NCBI RefSeq assembly: GCF_022965805.1
Contig: NC_133110.1
Span: forward strand, 33,072,790-33,136,789
Direction: 5' to 3'
Length of the DNA stretch: 64,000 bases
Source of the DNA: Primulina eburnea
Taxonomy: Eukaryota; Streptophyta; Magnoliopsida; Lamiales; Gesneriaceae
Each line of letters begins with the position of its first letter. Position 1 is the first letter of the stretch. A program made the translations under genes and the position numbers. Positions 33,085 to 44,589 of the stretch are shown here, one piece after another. Below the pieces are notes generated by a model. It did not search any database. It saw only the letters and a list, made by a program, of their open reading frames with translations, and was not told the DNA's origin.

Positions 33085-36000
33085 GTTGTATTGCCTGGAA
33101 TGCTCGGGGGCCTGGGAACCAACGGGCGTTCCGTGAACTTAAGCGGTTGGTAACCGAAAAGAAGCCCACTTTGCTCTTCCTTAGTGAAACAAGGAGGAAA
33201 AACATAAATAGTGCACAATGGAAAATGTTACTTGGTGTCAAGGGATGTTTCACGGTGGATTGCGTAGGACGGAGTGGGGGGTTGTGCCTTCTATGGATGG
33301 AACCCTTATCTGTCTCAATCACATCTTTCTCTGCAGGCAACATTGATTGTACAGTGACTGAAGGAAATAAAAAGTGGAGATTTACAGGCTTCTATGGTAA
33401 TCCAATTGCATCTAATCGGCTCCACTCATGGGAACTGCTGCGTCGCCTTGCGGGAATTCGTGAATTAACAAGCCTGCCTTGGCTTGTGGGAGGAGACTTT
33501 AACGAAATTTGCTTTGATAGTGAAAAATCGGGTGGAAACCATCGAAACTTATCACAGATGCAAGGATTTAGGGACACCTTGGATGACTGTAATCTACAGG
33601 ATCTACATTGTAGAGGTGAGTTGTTTACTTCGGCAAACATGAGAATGGGAAATCAACTAATCCTGGAGAGGCTCGACCGGTTTGTTGGAACTATAGAGTG
33701 GCGATTATTGTATCCAACAGCCTATGTCCAGGCTTTGGAATTCTTCCATTCGGATCATAGACCAATCTATATGTGCTTGGGAGATCAACACTCCAAAGAA
33801 GCGGGATCTTCGCTAAAGCAAGCGTTTACCCCTCGGTTTGAGGCTGGTTGGATCAGGGAGAGAGAGTGTAATGACATAGTTGCTCAGGGGTGGAGACCTT
33901 TGGATGATTCACTACCCATTCATGATCGAATATTCAACTGCTTGCAAACGCTTCAAAACTGGGCGGGACAAAAGCTTCGATCTTTGCCACGTCGGATTAA
34001 GGAGAAGAGGGCCAAGATCAATGCACTTAAGAGGCAAGATAACTGGAGTCAATCCACGCTCCAGGTAAATCAATTTGAGACTGAACTTGAACAGCTAATT
34101 TCACAAGAGGAGGAATATTGGCGGAAAAGAAGCAGGACTGACTGGATTCAAGGGGGGGATAAAAATTCAAAGTTCTTCCATGCTTATGCATCCTCTAGGA
34201 GAAATGTTAACATAATCAGGGGACTGATCACTGCTCATGGGGACCTCTGCTCGGAACCCCGAGGTATGGCTGAAATTATTGTTGATTATTTCTCAAACCT
34301 TTTTAATTCTAATGGCCCCTCCCCAGAAAAAATGGCTCCTGTGCTGGATTGTGTGCAGACCAAGGTTACTCACCAGATGAATCTAATTTTATGCGCCCCA
34401 TTTACGGACCGAGAGGTGAAGAAAGCCTTATTTGACATGCACCCAGATAAATCACCGGGACCGGATGGTATGTCAGCACTGTTATTTCAGAAATTCTGGC
34501 ACATTGTGGGCCGGGATATCACTACAGCTGTTCTTGCCGTCCTTAATGAAGAAGCTTCCCTAGATAGCTGGAATCAAACAGTGATCACTCTTATTCCCAA
34601 AGTTGCAAATCCCCTCCTCATGAAAGAATTTCGACCTATTGGTCTCTGTAATGTCTGCTATAAGATTGTGTCCAGAGCTTTGACAAATCGACTAAGGCCT
34701 ATCATGGATGATATAATTGATGAGCATCAGAGTGCCTTCGTTTCGGGAAGACTGATTTCTGATAACATAATCTTGGGTTTTGAGGCTATCCACTGGATGC
34801 GTAATAGAAAAGTTGGGAAGCATGGGTATGCGGCATTGAAACTAGATATGAGCAAGGCCTACGATAGAGTGGAATGGCGATTCTTGGAGGCGATGATGAA
34901 CAAATTGGGATTTGCCCCAATTTGGACAAAAAAGATCTTGAGATGTATCACCTCAGTCTCATATTCGTTCCGCATCAATCAGGAAACTTTCGGCCAGTTA
35001 ACTCCTAAAAGAGGTATTAGACAAGGCGATCCTCTCTCCCCGTTCTTATTTGTGATCTGCGCGTAGGGCCTCTCATCGTTGTTGTCAGCATCTACGGAGA
35101 GAATCCGATTTAGAGGAATCAAGATTGCAAACTCATGTCCCAACCTTTCACACTTGTTATTTGCTGATGATAGCCTGGTTTTCTTTAGGGCAACAGAAGC
35201 AGATTGTGTACAAATTAATCTTTGTCTGGATCAGTACGCCAAGGCGTCGGGAAAACTAATCAATTTTGAAAAATCAAGCCTCTCTTTTAGTCCGAACACA
35301 AAGACGGATGTGATAGACCTCATTAAAACCAGGCTGACCATTCCAGTAGTACAAGGACATGAATTATACTTGGGCTTGCCAACTTTCTCAGCCCGGTCTA
35401 AAAGAGTCCAGTTTACTTATCTCCTTGAAAAAGTGGCAAGGAAGATCTCTAACTGAGGCAATAAACTGTTTTCGGCAGGAGGAAAGGGGGTTTTGATTAA
35501 GTCAGTTCTGCAGGCCGTGCCTACATATGCTATGTCATGTTTCCGAATCCCCAGATCCATATGCAATCATATTGAACAAGAATGCGCCAAATTTTGGTGG
35601 GGCTCTACTGCAGATAATAGAAAGCTTCATTGGAAAAAGTGGGATTACATGTGTAAACCGAAATGCCAGGGAGGAATGGGTTTCCGAAAAATGGAGATCT
35701 TTAATAAAGCTCTCCTTGCCAAACAGATTTGGAGAATTTTACGGAAACCTGATTCGCTTGTTGGCAGAGTCCTTAAAGCTCGCTATTTTAAACATGGAGA
35801 CATAATGCACGCGACACTTGGGAGTAACCCATCGTTTGTATGTAGATCACTCCTCTGGAGCCGAACACTACTGGAGGAAAGACTGTATTGGCGAGTAGGA
35901 AATGGAAGTTCAATCCGTATCTTTCGAGATAAATGGGTGCCAAAGTTTCGTAGAAATCTCACTAACCATGGCTCTCCGAATTTAAATGAACTCAAGGTAG

Positions 36001-37184
36001 ATGCTCTTATTCATAATGGCAACTGGGATGAAGAGGCTATAAGAGGTTCAGTTCTACCCTATATTGGAGAGGAAATCCAGCGGATCCCCCTTCCGCAAAC
36101 ACCGAGAGCTGACTCCAGATTCTGGAAATATGATAAAAAGGGAAGATATTCAGTGAAAGATGGGTATAGGGTAGGAATTGGGCTCTATGATATGCCGGAA
36201 CATCAAACGATTTTACCAATGATGAAGTGGTGGAAATTCCTCTGGTCACTCACGATTCCACCAAAAATTAAAATCTTTTTGTGGAGGATAACCCTGGATT
36301 TAATTCCAACAGGTAGCAATCTGATACAGCATCATGTCCCAGCTTTGAATGTCTGTCCGCTTTGCGACTTTGGAGGAGATACAACGGCTCACACACTGTT
36401 CTACTGCCCGGAGGTTAAAGGTTACTGGAAGGAACAGATTCATAAACAGCCTTTAAACCAAGTCCGTGGTCGGTCTATGATGAAGATATGCAATTGGATG
36501 ATGAGCCAAGTAAGCAAAGCTGATTTCGAGAGGTTTGCATGTCGAACTTGGAGCGTTTGGTGTGACAGACTTCGTGTTACACATAGCACTGAAGATATAG
36601 TACCAACGATGTCGAAACAATGGAATGACAGCTACATCGAAGAATTATGGGCACTTGGGAAGACACCTCAGACTAGCAATCCTGAACCAGCGGCCGAGTT
36701 GATAAAGGATTGGACTCCTCCACCATCTCAGCATCTGCGGCTTGATGTGGATTCGGCTGTTAATGATCATCTCAACATCTATGGGATTGCTGGGGTAATT
36801 CGTAATCAGGATGGGAATATGGTGCTGGCCTTCGACAACAGAAACGAGCCACCAATATCGGTGGTCCATGCGGAAATGTTGGCTATTCAAGAAGGAATAA
36901 AACACGTATACCAGAGGGGTTTGGTCTGCACTCATGTTTACTCGGACTCACAGATGGCCGTGCAAGCAGTCATGGATCCATCTTCAGACCTTGGATATAT
37001 TGGCTCTTGTGCGGAAGATGTCAAGAACTTGATAAAGGAACCGTGGATACTGAGTCTACAACACATGCGACGATCTGCTAATGTCATAGCACATTCTCTA
37101 GCTAAATTTGTTATTTCCTCTCCCTCGTCTTTTTGTTGGGTGAATGGAGAATTTCCTTCTTGGTTGGCTAAATTGTATCTGTGA
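33081..37184 (+). pseudogene. LINE ORF2 (endonuclease-RT-RNase H), two nonsense codons
   Basis: One 1,367-codon frame interrupted only by TAG at 35064-35066 and TGA at 35454-35456; the three open segments are in phase. The APE-type endonuclease starts MSCIAWNARGPGNQRAF and shows WLVGGDFNEI and FHSDHRPI. RT shows DKSPGPDGM, LKLDMSKAYDRVEW, RGIRQGDPLSPFLF and the catalytic FADD (about 35160). Next come a zf-RVT region with CPLCDFGGDTTAHTLFYCP and an RNase H domain. That domain retains D (LRLDVDSAV), E (HAEMLAIQEG), D (YSDSQMAVQ) and the RRSANVIAHSLAKF motif. An RNase H in ORF2 is known from plant L1 elements. ORF2 would nick target DNA and reverse-transcribe; the nonsense codons prevent this. 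Confidence 0.95.
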
Positions 37185-37208
37185 ACATTGGTTTTTTCTT
37201 AATAAAAT

Positions 37209-37506
37209 GGATACAAATTCAAATATGTTTAATAAAATGGAGAATTTCCCTCGCCATATATGTTTAATTCAAATTGCTTTTAGACCTTTAATTTTAGAAG
37301 GACTATCAAAAAGTTTTATAGCAGCTTCAAGAGATGATAGAAATTTAAATTGGAAACAATCTCTTATAGGAATAACTCAATCTAGTCTGGCACATGGTCC
37401 AATATATTTTGATATTTATCTTAATTTTATCTTTATCTCTGTCTGATATAAATATATTAGATTCTTTAACATTAAGTGATAAAACACATTGTTATAATTG
37501 TACTTC
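37209..37506 (+). pseudogene. Endogenous pararetrovirus-like movement-protein fragment, left part
   Basis: Conceptual translation from about 37207 resembles the 30K-type viral movement protein domain of Caulimoviridae (landmarks RNLNWKQSLIG and SSLAHGP). Movement proteins gate plasmodesmata for cell-to-cell spread of plant viruses. The frame stops at 37444-37446 and is broken beyond that. It is cut at 37506 by Athila element 1. The left border abuts the LINE 3' end, so the start of the viral segment is missing. It is a decayed genomic copy with no intact gene. Family assignment is inference from motif pattern. Confidence 0.68.
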
Positions 37507-38870
37507 TGATAAGTGCAAGATTTGCACTTAATTTATATTAAATTCCATTTTGAATTATGCTTGTTTCGAACAGAATTATGTGTTTTTGGTTTGTTTTGAT
37601 TGCCTTTTCAGGAATGGAGGAAAAGAGAACACGAAGCCAAGTGAGCCAAGAAAACAAGTGCACAACAAACAATTATTAGACAGAACCTCGCGCAGCTGCG
37701 CGCACACGGAAGCAGCAGAAAACCCGAGAGGTGCGGCCGGCCGCGCCACATCACGCACAGGCGCGCGCGCACCCATACAAACGAATGACCAGAGACATAC
37801 GCGCGACCGCGCGCACACATGCACGGGCCAGATTAGCAGCAGCGCACGCGCGACCGCGCCTGAACTCGCGCCACCGCGCGCACGGCGTTCCAGAAAGCCT
37901 TATATAACGCGCGAGCTAGGTCAGAAATGGGGAGAGCCGCCGTGGAGAGAAAACGAACGAAAAAATACCATATTGGGAAGAAAAAGACGCGAGAAACGGA
38001 GCGCATACACGAGATAAAGATTCAAAGTGCGAAGAACAACCACAAATACGAAGAAACGGATCTGGGGACGGAGACGACACTTCGGATTTGTTATCTTTTC
38101 CTTCATTTCTTTAGTTTATTGCGTAACGATGTCTAGAACTATGAATATGTCTTGTGTTCTCTTGGATTTCGTGATGAACTAAAATTTCATTCTAGAGGTT
38201 GACGTAGCTTTTTCTATACGTTGATTTGACCTGGATATTTTTATGATTGAATTCCGTTTTGTTTAATTGTGTTCTCTTTATTTTATTTCACTGCAATTTA
38301 CTGGCCATAAATTGTGTGTTATCGGATTAATTCTACAACTCGGGAGAGAGACTAGGATTATAGATCATTAGAGACACATCGTTGAATGTTTATATCGTTC
38401 GGAAGGCGTATAACTTTAACGAGGCTTAGGTAAGAACATTGTTTGCCTTTACCAATTAAACGTAGATTTTATTTGGAATAATTGAATCGAAGTTTAATTG
38501 GTACAATTTATTCGTCACTTGGGAAAGCGTGAATAAAATACGTAAGTGTTCTTGGCCATTAAATAATAGGAATTCAGGAATTTAAATACAACCAGGAAGA
38601 ATTATTGTAGAAACTTAGTGAAATCATTCCTCTAGATATTTTCTCTCATTGATATTTCTCCATTCGATGATTAGTTTAATTACTTTCTTGAAATCAATTC
38701 ATTAACATAAACCAAACGTTCTTTCTGAATTTTCTAGATAAAGTCGAGACTCTTATAATTACAAGTACTGATATACATTTTTATACACACTTCTCGTGGG
38801 ATCGATATCTGTACTCTAACCAGTACTAAAACTTGACACCGTACACTTGCGGTAGAGAAAATACGCAACA
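37507..38870 (+). repeat. 5' LTR of Athila element 1
   Basis: 1,364 bp, TGATAAGTGCAAG...ATACGCAACA. It contains a T-rich stretch ending TTTTCAG (37605-37611), a GC-rich palindromic block (37684-37890) and a TATA-like TTATATAACG (37900-37909). Long frames inside the GC block are compositional and not genes. Confidence 0.95.
37684..37909 (+). promoter_or_regulatory. GC-palindrome block and TATA of Athila 1 LTR
   Basis: Repeated words of the type GCGCGACCGCGCGC and CGGCCGGCCGCGCCAC sit about 20-45 bp apart in otherwise AT-rich DNA, directly upstream of TTATATAACG. The layout suggests an LTR promoter with GC-rich upstream elements. A related block recurs inside the element at 44700-44935. Confidence 0.6.
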
Positions 38871-38873
38871 AGT

Positions 38874-38894
38874 CTTTGGCGCCGTTGCCGGGGA
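38874..38894 (+). promoter_or_regulatory. Primer-binding site of Athila element 1
   Basis: TTTGGCGCCGTTGCCGGGGA lies three bases after the LTR end, the usual position for the tRNA primer that starts minus-strand DNA. This sequence is typical of Athila-type elements. Confidence 0.85.
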
Positions 38895-39012
38895 GTGTCA
38901 AATTTGAATTTATATCAGTATTGTTACCAATTAGTCTAGATTTTAATTAGAGCTTTTATTTTTATTTTATTTTATATTGATTAAGTTTTTCATTTTTCCT
39001 GCTTGACAGTGT

Positions 39013-41306
39013 ATGCTAAGATCGCAAAACTCAGACTTGCTGATTTTTGACCCGGAGATCGAAAGAACTGCGAGAAAGTTAAGAAAAACAAGAAGAGAAG
39101 AGATCCAAGCAATGGCTGAACACAGAGAAAATGACACACATCCTGCCAGAAGCCATTCCTATCAGAGATCACTTCCGACCAGTGATCCACAATCATTACT
39201 CTGGTATTGCAAGAGGGACCATCAACGCAAATAATTTTGAGCTGAAGCCTGCTCTAATCAATATGGTTCAGCAAAACCAGTTTGCTGGAACTGCCACTTC
39301 TCTCAGGGATCAAGCTAGAGGATGGCTCCAATCGCTTCCCTTGGGAAGTATCACGACATGGCAGGAGCTGGCAACGAAATTTCTGGCAAAATACTTTCCC
39401 CCTACAAAGTCTGCACAGTTGAAGATTGAGATTAGCACTTTCAGGCAGACAGATTTTGAGCAATTGTACGAGGCATGGGAAAGATACAAGGAGCTGCTGA
39501 GAAAATGCCCAAGCCATGGCTTCAAAGACTGGGTGCAGATTGAATTATTTTACAACGGTCTAAATGGGCAAACAATAGGAACAGTGGATGCTGCAGCTGG
39601 TGGCACAATCATTGCTAAATCTCCCGAGCAATAGGGGTGGGCATAAAACCAGAAAAACCGAAAAAACCGACCGAACCGAATATTTCGGTTTAAATGGTTT
39701 GGTTTTATCGGTTTTTCGGTCGGTTATGGTTTTAAAATTTATGAAATTCGGTTTTTCGGTTCGGTTTTCGGTTTTAACCACCGAAAAAACCGAAAAACCG
39801 AACCGACCATATTATTGTTAAGTATAAGGTTTTTATGTATAATGGGTCATATTATTGTTAAGTATAAGATTTTTTATGTATAATGGGCCTATTAAGATTT
39901 AAGAACTTAGTATCATTAACTCTCAATTTTCAATCCGATCGTTTTTTCTTCTTTCCCACCACTCACCAGTCGATTTTTTTTTTCTTTTCTATATATATTT
40001 CTTTAATTTTTTATATAAAAAATTAAGTCTCACAAATTAAATGTTTGAAAAATACTATGATTTAGATTTTAAAGGCATAAAATGACGTATAATTTTATTT
40101 TGTAACAAATTTTAGCTTACCGTATATAACCGGCCGTATAAACCGAACCGTACTACAAAAAAATTGAACCGAACCATAATAAAATGGTTCGGTTTTGGAC
40201 TAGAGATATTCAAAATCGAAAACCAAAAAACCGAACCATTATAGAGTAAAATCGGATCAAACCGACCGTTGCCCACCCCTACCGAGCAATCTTATGACTT
40301 GCTTGAACATATAACGATAAATAGCTACCAGTGGCCGTCTGAGAGGGCAGGAGTGAAAAGGATAGCTGGAGTCTATGCTGTGGATCCTATTACGTCACTC
40401 ACTGCTCAGGTATCTACATTGACCACTCAAATAGCAGCGATGAATAATGTAAGCACATCAGAAATTGAGATTCCATCGACTGTTGCTGAAGAACAATCTA
40501 TTCCTGAAGAAGCTCAGTACGTCAACAACAAAAATTTTGGAGGATTCGGAGGATATCGAGGTAACCCTCCCCCTAATACTTATCATCCATGATTAAGAAA
40601 TCATGAAATTTTTTCTTATGCAAATAATAAAAATGTGTTGAATCCTCCACCGGGGTTCAATACATCAAAGGGGGAGGGAAAGCCTTCGTTTGAGGATTTG
40701 GTAGGAATATTTGTTGCTGAGTCTGGAAAAAGGATGGCAAGAACTGAGTCTCGTCTGGAAAACATGGAGACTCACATGGGAAATATGAGGGCCACAATGA
40801 AATCTCTGGAGACACAAATCGGACAGTTGGCCAACGCTTTGAGAGATCAGAACAGGGGTCAATTTCCTAGTAACACGGAGGTTAACCCAAAAGAACAGTG
40901 CAAGACAGTCACTTTGAGGAGTGGAAAAGAGTTAGAGGTGCAAAATTCCAAGGAAAAAATGGACAAGGAGAAGACAGTTGAAGAGGGTGAGTTTGAAGAG
41001 AAAAAAGAAGATAAAAATCAAAAGCCCAATGCCGAAGTTGAAGCCGAACAATCTCCTGTATTTAAGCCGACTCTTCTATATCCGCAGGGATTCAAAAAGA
41101 AGAAATTGGATGATCAGTTTGCAAAATTTTTGGAGATCTTTAAGAAGATACACATCAACATACCATTTGCTGATGCTTTGGAGCAAATGCCGAATTATGC
41201 AAAATTTATTAAAGATGTGATTTCTAAGAAGAGGAGGTTGCAGGATTTTGAGACTGTGAAACTGACTGAAGAATGTAGCGCCATCCTGCAAAAGAAACTA
41301 CCATAG
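39013..41306 (+). pseudogene. Athila 1 gag, broken and split by a hAT element
   Basis: The frame opens at 39013 (LIFDPEIERTARKLRKTRRE) and shifts phase between 39131 and 39234. It continues through the retrotransposon-gag domain (ARGWLQSLPLGSITTWQELA, about 39310-39375). The stretch just before this (FAGTATSLRDQARG) looks shortened against other Athila gags. The frame is cut at 39631 by a 650-bp hAT element and resumes in phase at 40290 (GVKRIAGVYAVDPI). A TGA stands at 40590-40592, then the coiled-coil-like C-terminal part (ETQIGQLANALRDQNRGQFP) and an acidic/basic tail run to 41306. Gag forms the virus-like particle; this copy cannot make it. Confidence 0.9.
39632..40281. mobile_element. 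650-bp non-autonomous hAT-type element 2, inside Athila gag
   Basis: Termini TAGGGGTGGGCA...TGCCCACCCCTA (12 bp, perfect) are flanked by a perfect 8-bp duplication CCGAGCAA (39624-39631 and 40282-40289). The subterminal regions are arrays of AACCGA/TCGGTT words on both sides (for example AAAAACCGAAAAAACCGACC). The centre is AT-rich. No transposase is encoded. It interrupts gag cleanly between two in-phase coding segments. Confidence 0.96.
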
Positions 41307-41339
41307 AAATTAAAATATCCTAGGGAGTTTTACTATTCT

Positions 41340-43190
41340 TTGCTTTATTGGTGGTTCTAAATGTAGTAAAACTTTGTGTGATTTAGGAGCAAGTATTAAT
41401 TTGATGTCATTTTCTATTTACAGGGATCTGGAGTTTGGAGAAGTCAAACCTACCACTATCACCTTACAGCTTGCAGACAGAAGTCTCACGTATCCACGTG
41501 GGATCGTCGAAGATGTACTGGTAAAAGTGGATAAATTTATTTTTCCTGCTGACTTTGTGATTTTAGATATGGAAGAAGATCAGGATGCTCCATTTATCTT
41601 TAGGAGACCGTTCCTGGAAACTGGAAGGGCGTTGATAGATGTGCATAAGGGTGAACTCACCTTAAGAGTTGGTGGAGAAGAAGTCATTTTTAATATCTAT
41701 CATGCCATGAAGGGATCAAATGAGGTAAGCACTTGTAAAAGCATTGATATTATAGACTCATGTATGTCTCTTGAATGTACAAGAACTAGGGATCCTTTGG
41801 AGACTTGTTTGACAAGCGCTGCAGGATCTGTTGATGAAGACAATTGGGAAGTGAAAGAACAGTTGTTGGCTCTTGAAGCATCACAGAAAGAAAGAAAAAT
41901 AGATGCACCGCTTGAGGAATTGGAGGTAAATGAGCAAACAAAGGTAATGCCACCTTCCCCTGATTTGAAGGAGCTGCCAAGTCACCTTTGCTATGCATTT
42001 TTAGGTGAAAGTCGATGTATCCGGTAATCATATTTTCCTCTCTTACTTGTACTGAAAAGGATAAATTATTGAGAGTATTGAGAAAATTTAAAACTGCTTT
42101 AGGATGGTCGATTTATGATATTAGGGGAATTAGCCCCACTATATGCATGCATAAAATTTTGATGGAGGAGTCATATACTCCTTCTGTGGATCACCAGAGA
42201 AGATTGAATACAATAATGAAAGAGGTTGTGAAAAATGAGGTATTGAAATTACTGAATGCTGGTGTAATTTATGCTATTTCTGATAGTAGTTGGGTATCTC
42301 CTGCACAAGTTGTGCCTAAAAAGGGTGGGATAACTGTAGTTAGCAACGAAAATGATGAACTGACATCTACTTGTACTGTAACTGGTTGGCGACTAGGTAT
42401 TGATTATAGAAAGTTGAACAATGCTACACGTAAAGATCATTTTCCACTGCCTTTTATTGATCAAATGGTTGATAGACTTGCTGGCTATTGTCATTATTGC
42501 TTTTTAGATGGTTATTCAGGTTATAACCAAATTGCTATAGCGCCAGAAGATCAGGAAAAGACTACTTTCACGTGTCCCTATGGGACGTTTGCTTTTAGGA
42601 GAATGCCGTTTGGGCTATGCAATGCACCTGTCACTTTCCAGAGGTGCATGATGGCCATATTTGCAGACATGGTGGAGGAGATCATGGAATTCTTCATGGA
42701 AGACTTCTCGGCATTTGAGAAGATCAAAATGGCATTGGTGACTGCATCGATCATGATAGTGCCGGACTGGAAGGAGCCTTTTGAGTTAATGTGTGATGCA
42801 AGTGATTATGCAGTGGGCGCTGTTTTAGGCCAAAGAAGGGAAAAGATGTTTAGGGCAATTTACTACGCAAGCCGTACAATGGATGCTGCACAACAAAATT
42901 ACACTACAACTGAGAAAGAAATGCTTGCAGTAGTGTTTGCTTTCGACAAATTTAGGCCTTATTTGATTGGCACAAAGGTAATCGTTTTCACTGACCATGC
43001 AGCTATTCGCTACCTATTCGCCAAGAAGGATGCAAAACCACGCTTGATAAGGTGGATTTTGCTATCACAAGAATTTGACTTACAGATCAAGGATAAAAAG
43101 GGTAGTGAGAATCAAGTAGCTGACCACCTGTCAAGGCTTGAGCTAGAGGATAAGAAAGAGGAAGGAGCTATACAAGAAACATTCCCGGAT
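41340..43190 (+). pseudogene. Athila 1 protease, RT and RNase H, with internal deletion
   Basis: The protease motif CDLGASINLM starts near 41374. A one-base loss near 42010 shifts the frame into RT (WRLGIDYRKLN, FLDGYSGYNQI, FAFRRMPFGLCNAP). The RT active-site box reads FMEDF (42691-42705) where FMDDF is expected, and the text jumps at about 42708 straight to RNase-H-linked FEKIKMALVTASIMIVPDW. So an in-frame stretch corresponding to the rest of the palm and the thumb/connection is absent. RNase H keeps CDASDYAVGAVLG and TTEKEMLAVVFA. Both changes alone would abolish reverse transcription. Confidence 0.9.
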
Positions 43191-43299
43191 GAGCAACTCT
43201 TTGAGGTAAACACTGTAATTCCTTGGTTTGTTGATATTGCAAATTTTTTGTCTTGTGGTACCCTTCCTCCAGATTTGAGCTATCATCAGAAGAAGAAAT

Positions 43300-44520
43300 T
43301 CGTCCATGATATCAAGTTCTATTATTGGGATGATCTATTCGTATATAAGAGGTGTGCTGACCAAGTGATTAGGAGATACGTGGAGGGTATCGAAGCTCAA
43401 CAAATTTTGGAGAAATGTCATTTTTCACCATATGGTGGACATTTTGGAGCATCACGAACAACATCTAAGGTATTGCAATCTGGTTTCTATTGGCCTAGTT
43501 TGTTTAAAGATAGCTATACCTTAGTAAAATCATATGATAGATGCCAGAGGTTAGGAAACATCTCTAGGCGTCACGAATTACTACTGACAAATGTTTTGGA
43601 AGTGGAACTTTTTGACGTTTGGGGTATAGACTTCATGGGACCTTTTCCTCCTTATTTTGGTAATTCTTATATTTTATTAGCTGTTTGTTGATTATGTGTC
43701 AAAATGGGTGGAAGCAATTGCCACCAATACTAATGACTCTCATGTTGTAGCGAAATTTGTGCATAAGAACATCTTCACCAGGTTTGGAACACCGAGAGCC
43801 ATCATAAGTGACTAAGGTACGCATTTTTGCAATAGAATTTTCAAATCACTTTTGGCTAAATACAATGCAAAGCACAAAGTGGCACTGGCATATCATCCTC
43901 AGTCGAATGGACAAGATGAAGTATCCAACCGGGAAATTAAGCAAATACTGGAAAAGACTGTCAACACCAACCGGAGGGATTGGGCTATGAAGTTGGATGA
44001 TGCGTTATGGGCTTATCGGACTGCATTCAGGACGCCTATTGGGATGTCTCCCTATAAGCTAGTATTTGGGAAGGCATGCCACTTGCCACTAGAACTGGAG
44101 CACCGAGCATTCTGGGCAGTTAAAAGGTTGAACTTCGACCTGAAAGCTTCTGGCGATGTCAGAAAACTACAGTTAAGTGAGATGTATGAATTCCGAAATG
44201 ACACTTATGAAAATGCCAAGATCTACAAAGAGCAAACTAAGAAGTGGCATAAAAATTCATTGTCCGAAGGGAACTAAAACCGGGACAGCAAGTGCTGTTA
44301 TTCAATTCACGTCTGTAGTTGTTCCCTGGTAAATTGAAGTCGCGTTGGTCAGGGCCATTTGTAGTAGAAACAATATATCCTCATGGGGCTATCGAGCTGA
44401 GATGCAGTGATGGACGAACATTCAAGGTCAATGGATAGCGGGTTAAGGCATACTATGGAACTGAAGTGAGGAATATTGACAATCTTAGCCTGGGTGAACC
44501 TAATTGAACATGACGGGTAG
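43300..44520 (+). pseudogene. Athila 1 integrase, broken
   Basis: The zinc-finger region has HFSPYGGHFGASRT, but the first Cys of the usual C-x2-C pair is Tyr (KSYDRCQR). The core keeps WGIDFMGPFPP, a DYVSKWVEA segment reached by a 4-base insertion frameshift near 43685, a TAA at 43813-43815 just after IISD, and [18 protein letters not shown]. The C-terminal part ([20 protein letters not shown]) runs to a frameshift near 44267, then GQQVLLFNSRL and RWSGPF. A short spacer to 44590 follows, including a conserved GACATTAAACCAAGCGCT motif also seen in Athila 2 (58591-58608). Confidence 0.9.
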
Positions 44521-44589
44521 TTAGGCTGATGACATTAAACCAAGCGCTGTGTGGGGGGCAACCCACAATGATTTTTCGCATTCATTTTG

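Larger units (their letters stand above)
31645..37209 (+). mobile_element. L1-type LINE, near full length
   Basis: A non-LTR retrotransposon with a ~93-bp 5' UTR, ORF1 (nucleic-acid-binding), ORF2 (endonuclease, RT, C-terminal RNase H) and a very short 3' UTR (ACATTGGTTTTTTCTTAATAAAATGG-type text, stop at 37182-37184). The 5' UTR begins with a tandem repeat of ACGGC(A/G)TGTAGGGTTTCCT. The 3' border is inferred because no long poly(A) tail is seen: pararetrovirus-like sequence begins right after about 37209. ORF2 has two nonsense codons, so it is inactive but otherwise intact, suggesting a fairly young insertion. Confidence 0.93.

Noticed and set aside
37550..38017. Arg-rich 155-residue open frame in the Athila LTR
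   Set aside because: It lies in a GC-palindrome block inside an LTR. The same block is open in several frames and in the 3' LTR, so composition explains it.
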